The notes below the pieces were generated by a model that saw only the letters and a program-made list of their open reading frames with translations, was not told where the DNA came from and made no database searches. Shown here piece by piece: positions 1-4,358 of a stretch of DNA of 5,656 bases. A program made the position numbers and the translations under genes. Source of the DNA: Polaribacter sp. GTDB lineage: Bacteria > Bacteroidota > Bacteroidia > Flavobacteriales > Flavobacteriaceae. The stretch spans positions 1 through 5,656 of the forward strand of contig JAQWOW010000080.1 of NCBI GenBank assembly GCA_029245665.1. The letters are read 5' to 3'. Positions within the stretch are counted from its first letter, which is position 1. Each line of letters starts with the position of its first letter.

Positions 1-17
1 AAAATTGATGAATTTAT

Positions 18-48
18 TTGAGAAACTTTATAATGATTTGTATATTTA
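18..48 (+). promoter_or_regulatory. candidate yaaA promoter (-33 TTG / -7 TATATTTA)
   Basis: TTG at 18-20 is followed after 20 bp by TATATTTA at 41-48. The Bacteroidetes housekeeping promoter is TTG, 17-23 bp, TAnnTTTG, so only the last base of the -7 box differs. Transcription would start near 51-52, giving a leader of about 37 nt before the yaaA ATG. In DNA this A/T-rich such matches arise by chance, and the upstream gene is not visible, so yaaA could instead be read from further upstream. Confidence 0.3.
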
Positions 49-88
49 ACTTTTAATTTTTCACTCATTAATTTTTCAACTTCATCAA

Positions 89-847
89 ATGAAAATCATT
101 ATATCTCCGGCAAAATCATTAGATTTTGAGTCGAAAGCAACAACAAGTCTGCATACGCAACCACGTTTTATAAAGCATTCTGAAAAGCTGAATAAAAAAC
201 TAAAAACACTTTCCAAGAAAAAATTATCAGAGTTAATGAAAATCTCCGATACGCTGTCAGTATTAAATTATGATAGAAATCAAGCTTGGAAAACTCCTTT
301 CTCGACTGAAAATGCAAAACAAGCTATTTACGCCTTTACTGGTGAAGTTTTTAGAGGAATTGACGTACACTCTCTAAGCGAAGAAAAAATACCATTACTA
401 CAAGACCGATTAAGAATTTTATCTGGCCTGTATGGAATATTAAAACCTTTAGATTTAATTCAGCCCTACCGATTGGAAATGGGAACGAAGTTATCGATTG
501 AAAAAACAACAAACCTCTATAAATTTTGGGACGACACTATTGCGAAGGCCCTAAATGAAGAATTAGAAGATGGTGAGTTATTGATTAATTTAGCAAGCTC
601 AGAATACTTTAAAGTAATTCCTAAAAAAGTTTTAAAAGTATCAATGATTACCCCTGTTTTTAAAGATTTTAAGAACGGAGAATATAAAATAATTATGACA
701 TTTGCTAAAAAAGCTCGAGGCTTGATGGTTCGTTATATTATAGATCATAACGTAACTACTATCGATGAATTAAAGAATTTTAATGTCGATAAATATCGTT
801 TTTCTGAAGAAATGTCTTCAGAAAACGAACTCATATTCACGCGCTAG
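89..847 (+). CDS. yaaA: peroxide stress protein YaaA (UPF0246/DUF328)
   Basis: This encodes a 252-residue soluble cytoplasmic protein, the normal length for the YaaA family. In E. coli YaaA is induced by peroxide through OxyR and lowers free intracellular iron, limiting Fenton damage; DNA binding has also been reported. Family motifs run the full length: ISPAKSLDF at residues 5-13, FTGEVFRGID at 83-92, LSGLYGILKPLD at 111-122 followed by QPYRLEMGTKL at 125-135, NLASSEYFKV at 167-176, FAKKARGLMVRYII at 205-218 and a C-terminal FSEEMSSENELIF. The ATG at 89 puts ISPAK right after the start, as in E. coli, so the start is secure. No Shine-Dalgarno is present, as is usual in this phylum. The gene converges on blh and overlaps it by 4 bp, so no terminator lies between them. 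An oxidative-stress role is inferred from the family; nothing here ties it to the rhodopsin genes. Confidence 0.95.
   Translation: MKIIISPAKSLDFESKATTSLHTQPRFIKHSEKLNKKLKTLSKKKLSELMKISDTLSVLNYDRNQAWKTPFSTENAKQAIYAFTGEVFRGIDVHSLSEEKIPLLQDRLRILSGLYGILKPLDLIQPYRLEMGTKLSIEKTTNLYKFWDDTIAKALNEELEDGELLINLASSEYFKVIPKKVLKVSMITPVFKDFKNGEYKIIMTFAKKARGLMVRYIIDHNVTTIDELKNFNVDKYRFSEEMSSENELIFTR
800..825. repeat. perfect 11-bp hairpin inside the 3' end of yaaA
   Basis: TTTTCTGAAGA at 800-810, loop AATG at 811-814 and TCTTCAGAAAA at 815-825 form a perfect stem. A one-base bulge would add two more C-G pairs (797-798 with 826-827). It encodes part of the conserved YaaA tail, so coding constraint may explain some of it. 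In blh mRNA it would lie 19-44 nt beyond the stop codon, where a 3'-end structure is expected. Neither strand has a U-tract after the stem, so it is not a classical intrinsic terminator. The repeat is certain; its function is a guess. Confidence 0.6.
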
Positions 848-1728
848 TGTTTCATTTTATACATCACCCAGGTGTGTGGTGCCGTTACGGCAAATAAGAC
901 CACAAAAATGATTGTAGAAAACAAACTCATGTGGGGAGTTAGTTTGAATACAACCAATAAACTAAGAACACTTATTACCCAGTATAAAATTGCTTTTTTA
1001 ACATAGGAAACAAGACTTGCTTTTGTTAAATCTCCATAAACGAACTCAACTTGATTTATGATTGAAGGTATCGAGTGCCATAGCACAAAATAAATAGCAA
1101 AACTTAGTATGAGAGAAGAGGTCTTAAAGACTAAAAAAAGTAATCCCAAATAAAATACTTCTTTTAAAAGAGTTTGTATCTCTACCCTTTTTTTTAAAAC
1201 TAGATACAAACTAAACAAAATAAGAATCGTAGAGGAAACAATTAAAGAAACCTCTATTTGAAAACTAGTAAAAGTAGTATCGGTTAATTCTAACATAATT
1301 TCATCTACATCCTCCATAGATTCATGAAATAACATTGAAAAAAGAAATACCCCATAAGAGAAATAAAAAATAAAATTAAAAAATCTATTGAGTGTTATTT
1401 TATCTCCAAGATGTTCTTCGCCAAAATGATAAGAGCTCAACAAAACAAACAACAAAATTGCTAAAATTGAACTAAAAAAATAGATTAATATACAACCTAC
1501 TATAATAGCTATATAGATTATCAAATGCTTAAAAAAAATAGTTTTATTTTTATCTCCTTTAGATAAAATAAGCAAATCATTTGCTCCATGTAAAATTCCT
1601 AAAGAAACAATCAATACAAAGGCAACAGAATCTTCAACTAATCCACCGAATTGAATACTAAACCAAAAAAGAAAGAATGTAAAAAAAAGCATGAAATTTT
1701 GATAATTTCTCTTAAATGTTTTATTCAT
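844..1728 (-). CDS. blh: Brp/Blh-type beta-carotene 15,15'-dioxygenase (retinal-forming)
   Basis: This is a 294-residue polytopic inner-membrane protein of the Brp/Blh family, an iron enzyme that splits beta-carotene into two retinal molecules. About seven or eight hydrophobic segments fill most of the chain. Histidine motifs match the family: GILHGANDLL with H47, SSYHFGEEH with H101 and H106, FVLWHS with H218, and APHTW with H285. In the characterised marine Blh 66A03 (from memory) iron is held by His21, 78, 188 and 192; H47, H101 and H218 fit the first three by spacing, while the site four after H218 is Ser222. The gene is divergent from proteorhodopsin, whose chromophore it should supply. 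The ATG at 1728 is the only nearby start and sits just below a -7 box. The sequence is very A/T-rich, with three 8-base homopolymer runs. Loss of blh function cannot be excluded, but the frame is intact. Confidence in family is high, and in activity moderate. Confidence 0.92.
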   Translation of the reverse strand: MNKTFKRNYQNFMLFFTFFLFWFSIQFGGLVEDSVAFVLIVSLGILHGANDLLILSKGDKNKTIFFKHLIIYIAIIVGCILIYFFSSILAILLFVLLSSYHFGEEHLGDKITLNRFFNFIFYFSYGVFLFSMLFHESMEDVDEIMLELTDTTFTSFQIEVSLIVSSTILILFSLYLVLKKRVEIQTLLKEVFYLGLLFLVFKTSSLILSFAIYFVLWHSIPSIINQVEFVYGDLTKASLVSYVKKAILYWVISVLSLLVVFKLTPHMSLFSTIIFVVLFAVTAPHTWVMYKMKH

Positions 1729-1732
1729 TTTA

Positions 1733-1740
1733 CAAATTTA
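1733..1740 (-). promoter_or_regulatory. blh -7 promoter box (TAAATTTG)
   Basis: On the minus strand TAAATTTG matches the Bacteroidetes -7 consensus TAnnTTTG exactly. It ends only 4 nt before the blh ATG. Centring the box at -7 puts the transcript start at about 1729-1730, so the mRNA would be leaderless or nearly so. No TTG is found 17-23 bp upstream, so the -33 part is weak or an activator helps. Confidence 0.45.
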
Positions 1741-1752
1741 ATAATTTTTTAT

Positions 1753-1760
1753 TATATTTG
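1753..1760 (+). promoter_or_regulatory. proteorhodopsin -7 promoter box (TATATTTG)
   Basis: TATATTTG matches TAnnTTTG exactly. Transcription would begin near 1763-1764 and leave a leader of about 56 nt. The -33 area (1730-1736) holds only TTTAC rather than TTG. It faces away from the blh box 12 bp to the left, and the pair forms an imperfect inverted repeat, CAAATTTAATAA against TTATTATATTTG, with one mismatch. Confidence 0.5.
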
Positions 1761-1767
1761 GTTCAGG

Positions 1768-1789
1768 GTTTATGCCAAAAGCATTAAAC
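1768..1789 (+). promoter_or_regulatory. hairpin at the predicted 5' end of proteorhodopsin mRNA
   Basis: GTTTATGC at 1768-1775 pairs with GCATTAAAC at 1781-1789 around a CAAAA loop, giving eight pairs with one bulged base. It would start about five nucleotides from the inferred transcript start, a place where stems commonly protect mRNA from decay. The same bases hold a six-codon reading frame (ATG at 1772, stop at 1790-1792). It may be chance, because the stem is A/T-rich. Confidence 0.3.
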
Positions 1790-1819
1790 TAATTTATTAA
1801 CTTAATTTTTTTAAACATT

Positions 1820-2563
1820 ATGAATTTATCGATTAATTTTCTATCTGTTGCTAAAATGGCTACAGATGATTACGTTGGATTTACATTTTTTGTAGGATGT
1901 ATGGCTATGATGGCAGCGTCTGTATTTTTCTTCTTTTCAATGAATAGCTTTGATAAGAAATGGAGAACTTCAATTCTTGTGTCTGGTTTAATCACCTTCA
2001 TTGCAGCAGTTCACTACTGGTACATGAGAGACTATTGGATTGGAACTTACGATGCTACAACGAAATTAGGAGATTCTCCTGTATTTTTCCGTTATGTAGA
2101 CTGGATTTTAACCGTGCCTTTAATGTGTGTTGAATTTTATTTAATACTCAAAGTAGCAGGTGCAAAAAAATCTATGATGTGGAGATTGATCTTCTTATCT
2201 GTTGTAATGCTTGTTACAGGTTATTGGGGAGAAGCGGTAGACAGAGATAATGCTCAAATTTGGGGTCTTATTTCAGGGGCAGCTTACTTTGTGATAGCAT
2301 ATGATATATGGTTAGGTTCTGCTAAAAAATTAGCAGTTGAAGCCGGTGGAGCAGTATTAAAAGCTCACAAAACCTTATGTTGGTTTGTACTAGTTGGATG
2401 GGCAATTTATCCTTTAGGATATATGGCAGGAACTCCAGGATGGTATGATGGTTTAAATGGAGTATTGGACATGGATGTTATTTATAATATCGGTGATGCA
2501 ATCAACAAAATAGGATTTGGTTTAGTGGTTTATACATTAGCTGTAAACAGTTCTGAAAAATAA
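1820..2563 (+). CDS. PR: green-absorbing proteorhodopsin, light-driven proton pump
   Basis: This is a 247-residue seven-helix microbial rhodopsin of the inner membrane. Retinal bound to a lysine isomerises in light and drives protons outward, building proton motive force. Helices fall at about 19-40, 51-69, 87-112, 119-137, 146-166, 184-206 and 218-242. Pump residues are all present: H65 (the His75 partner), R91, acceptor D94, T98 and donor E105, which form the DTE set of proton pumps, then D226 and Schiff-base lysine K230 in GDAINK. M102 sits at the colour-tuning site (105 in the first described protein). Methionine or leucine there gives green absorption, and glutamine gives blue. The start at 1820 is preferred because it gives a full N-terminus; an internal ATG at 1856 is the alternative. 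Its divergent neighbour blh should make the retinal, and a strong terminator follows. Sodium (NDQ) and chloride (NTQ) pump motifs are absent. Confidence 0.98.
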   Translation: MNLSINFLSVAKMATDDYVGFTFFVGCMAMMAASVFFFFSMNSFDKKWRTSILVSGLITFIAAVHYWYMRDYWIGTYDATTKLGDSPVFFRYVDWILTVPLMCVEFYLILKVAGAKKSMMWRLIFLSVVMLVTGYWGEAVDRDNAQIWGLISGAAYFVIAYDIWLGSAKKLAVEAGGAVLKAHKTLCWFVLVGWAIYPLGYMAGTPGWYDGLNGVLDMDVIYNIGDAINKIGFGLVVYTLAVNSSEK

Positions 2564-2588
2564 TTTTCAGAAAAATCAAATAAATGAT

Positions 2589-2624
2589 AAAAACCCAATA
2601 GTTTTCAAAACTATTGGGTTTTTT
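2589..2624. terminator. bidirectional intrinsic terminator between proteorhodopsin and sdaA
   Basis: A 17-bp perfect inverted repeat (2589-2605 and 2607-2623 around C2606) has a GGGTT/AACCC core. It ends in six T on the plus strand, and five A on its left side become a U-tract on the minus strand. It begins 26 bp after the proteorhodopsin stop and 30 bp after the sdaA stop, so it should end both converging transcripts. Confidence 0.9.
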
Positions 2625-2653
2625 ACATTACTTAAAAAAAATTGAAAGACCGT

Positions 2654-4078
2654 TTAACAAGCTGCAAAACCTACATTGATTGCTAGACCACCTTCTGAGG
2701 TTTCTTTGTACTTTTTATGCATGTCTTTTGCAGTTTCCCACATGGTATCAATAACTTTATCTAAAGGTACTTTTACATCTTTAGGATTCGTGTCTAAAGC
2801 CATTTCTGCTGCATTTATTGCTTTAATCGCACCCATTGCATTTCGTTCTATACAAGGTATTTGAACCAAACCACCAATCGGATCACACGTTAATCCTAAA
2901 TGGTGTTCCATCGCTATTTCTGCGGCTACTAAACACTGTGCAACAGTTCCTCCTAATAATTCTGTTAAAGCTGCAGCTGCCATAGCAGAAGAAACTCCTA
3001 TTTCGGCCTGGCAACCACCCATAGCAGCAGATATTGTGGCGTTTTTTTTAAAAATACTACCAATTTCTCCCGCGGTTAATAAGAAACTTTGTATCTGTTT
3101 AAAATCAGCATCATGATTCTCTATGACCAAATAATACATTAAAACGGCAGGTAGCACACCAGCACTTCCATTTGTGGGAGCTGTTACAATTCTACCTAAT
3201 GAAGCATTTACTTCGTTTACAGAAAGGGCAAAACAACTCACCCATTTTAAAATTTCTCTAAATTTTACTTCTGTACCTCTTATCGCTGTTATCCATTCAG
3301 TCGGGTTTGTATAGTTCGTCCCTTTAATTAATTTTTTATGAGTATCAAAAGCACGTCTTTTTACATGTAATCCTCCAGGGAGTTCACCTTCTGTGTGGCA
3401 TCCAATATACATACATTCTAACATCGTAGTCCAAATTCGGTTTAATTCAGTCTTTATTTTTTCGGTTGAATTGAGCACCAATTCATTCTGAAAAACAATC
3501 TCCGATATGGATAAGTTTTCATTCTCACAATATTCTTCTAGTTGAATAGCTCTGTCTATCGGAAATGGAAAATTAGGTTTGTCCACTTCAATTTCGTCAA
3601 TCAAAGGACTGTCATTCTGAATAATAAACCCACCACCAATCGAATAATAGGTTTCTTGAGAAATAATTTCATTATTTTGATAAGCAGTAAATATCAAACC
3701 ATTAGGATTTATCGATAAGAAATCTTTGTTAAATTTGATGTTGTCGATAGAGAAAGAAATCATTTTTTCATTATTCAAATATAAAAGTGACGTTTCTTGA
3801 ATACTGTTAATGATTTCATCGATATCCTCAATAGGAATATATTCTGGATCTGCACCACTTAATCCTAACAAGATAGCGGTATCGGTCGCATGCCCTTTAC
3901 CTGTTAACGAAAGTGAGCCGTACAAATCAATTTTAATAGTGTCTACCAATAAAAAAAGATGAGTATTCTTTAATTTAGAAATCCATTTTTGAGCAGCTCT
4001 CCAAGGACCTAAAGTATGGGAACTTGAGGGGCCAACCCCAATCTTAAGCATATCAAAAACACTAATAAATTGCGACAT
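2654..4078 (-). CDS. sdaA: L-serine ammonia-lyase (L-serine dehydratase), one-chain iron-sulfur type
   Basis: This cytoplasmic enzyme converts L-serine to pyruvate and ammonia using a [4Fe-4S] cluster rather than pyridoxal phosphate. The 474-residue chain joins a beta domain (about 1-150, with GPSSSHT at 16-22) to an alpha domain (about 180-474, with CHTEGELPGGLH and TAPTNGSAGVLP). C356, C398 and C409 have the same spacing (42 and 11) as the cluster cysteines of the Legionella enzyme, as I recall them. The protein ends in a cysteine, C474, like relatives whose terminal cysteine enters the active site. I start at 4078: MSQFISVFDMLKIG begins as family members do, whereas an in-frame ATG at 4108 would add ten atypical residues (MIHIFIYFLR). 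The gene converges on proteorhodopsin across a shared terminator and diverges from dnaK. It feeds serine carbon into pyruvate and shows no obvious link to the rhodopsin genes. Confidence 0.96.
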   Translation of the reverse strand: MSQFISVFDMLKIGVGPSSSHTLGPWRAAQKWISKLKNTHLFLLVDTIKIDLYGSLSLTGKGHATDTAILLGLSGADPEYIPIEDIDEIINSIQETSLLYLNNEKMISFSIDNIKFNKDFLSINPNGLIFTAYQNNEIISQETYYSIGGGFIIQNDSPLIDEIEVDKPNFPFPIDRAIQLEEYCENENLSISEIVFQNELVLNSTEKIKTELNRIWTTMLECMYIGCHTEGELPGGLHVKRRAFDTHKKLIKGTNYTNPTEWITAIRGTEVKFREILKWVSCFALSVNEVNASLGRIVTAPTNGSAGVLPAVLMYYLVIENHDADFKQIQSFLLTAGEIGSIFKKNATISAAMGGCQAEIGVSSAMAAAALTELLGGTVAQCLVAAEIAMEHHLGLTCDPIGGLVQIPCIERNAMGAIKAINAAEMALDTNPKDVKVPLDKVIDTMWETAKDMHKKYKETSEGGLAINVGFAAC

Positions 4079-4105
4079 TCGTAAAAAATAAATAAATATG
4101 TGAAT

Positions 4106-4113
4106 CAAATTTA
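4106..4113 (-). promoter_or_regulatory. sdaA -7 promoter box (TAAATTTG)
   Basis: The minus strand reads TAAATTTG, an exact TAnnTTTG match. Transcription would start near 4102, about 24 nt before the ATG at 4078. This supports the shorter sdaA start, because the ATG at 4108 would lie within the box. No TTG occurs at the right distance upstream. Confidence 0.4.
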
Positions 4114-4177
4114 AAAAATTTATCTCAAATAGTTTATTTTTTTACATTTAATTAAAAAAACCACAACCTTCACTCTC

Positions 4178-4210
4178 TGTAATTTACATCCTGTAAAAAT
4201 AAAAATTACA
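4178..4210. repeat. two adjacent TGTAA/TTACA inverted repeats, possible operator
   Basis: TGTAA-T-TTACA (4178-4188) is a perfect 11-base palindrome. Four bases later TGTAA (4192-4196) and TTACA (4206-4210) form a second inverted repeat with a 9-base spacer. They lie 65-97 bp upstream of the sdaA -7 box and 83-115 bp before the dnaK sigma-54-like element, so they could serve either gene. I do not recognise the site as belonging to a known regulator. Confidence 0.35.
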
Positions 4211-4225
4211 TTAATTGGACGCCAT

Positions 4226-4240
4226 TATGTCAATATGTCA
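4226..4240. repeat. tandem TATGTCA direct repeat upstream of dnaK
   Basis: TATGTCA occurs at 4226-4232 and again at 4234-4240, eight bases apart, with an inverted TGACAT at 4269-4274. They sit 53-67 bp upstream of the sigma-54-like -24 box, roughly where an enhancer-binding activator could bind. The eight-base phase is less than one helical turn, so binding by one dimer on one face is not obvious. Their role is inferred from position only. Confidence 0.3.
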
Positions 4241-4292
4241 CATATATTTTTTTTTTATTTACAAATACTGACATTTTAAACTCAAAAAAAGG

Positions 4293-4309
4293 TTGGCACA
4301 CAGTTTGGA
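4293..4309 (+). promoter_or_regulatory. sigma-54-like -24/-12 promoter of dnaK
   Basis: TTGGCAC at 4293-4299 and TTTGGA at 4304-4309 fit the sigma-54 consensus TTGGCACG-N4-TTGCA with two mismatches (A for G after the -24 box, G for C at -12). The GG-to-GG distance has the required ten-base spacing. The start would be near 4320, leaving a leader of about 39 nt. No TAnnTTTG box lies in the region ahead of dnaK, which makes this the best promoter candidate there. The -12 mismatch is the main weakness. Confidence 0.55.
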
Positions 4310-4358
4310 TGGTATTGATTGAAATTGAAGTCTAAAATATTAATATAAATAAATTATT

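Noticed and set aside
1856..1858. Alternative proteorhodopsin start at the internal ATG
   Set aside because: It would drop the N-terminal lead-in before helix A and lengthen the leader; the first ATG at 1820 fits the promoter better, although this cannot be settled from sequence alone.
2676..2864. 62-codon plus-strand frame opposite the sdaA 3' end
   Set aside because: It lies wholly antisense to conserved SdaA sequence and has no recognisable product or promoter.
4079..4108. N-terminal extension of sdaA from an ATG at 4108
   Set aside because: The ten extra residues are not family-like, and the extended start codon falls inside the likely -7 promoter box.
4171..4358. CIRCE element or sigma-32 promoter for dnaK
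   Set aside because: No TTAGCACTC-N9-GAGTGCTAA repeat and no sigma-32-type -35/-10 pair can be seen.
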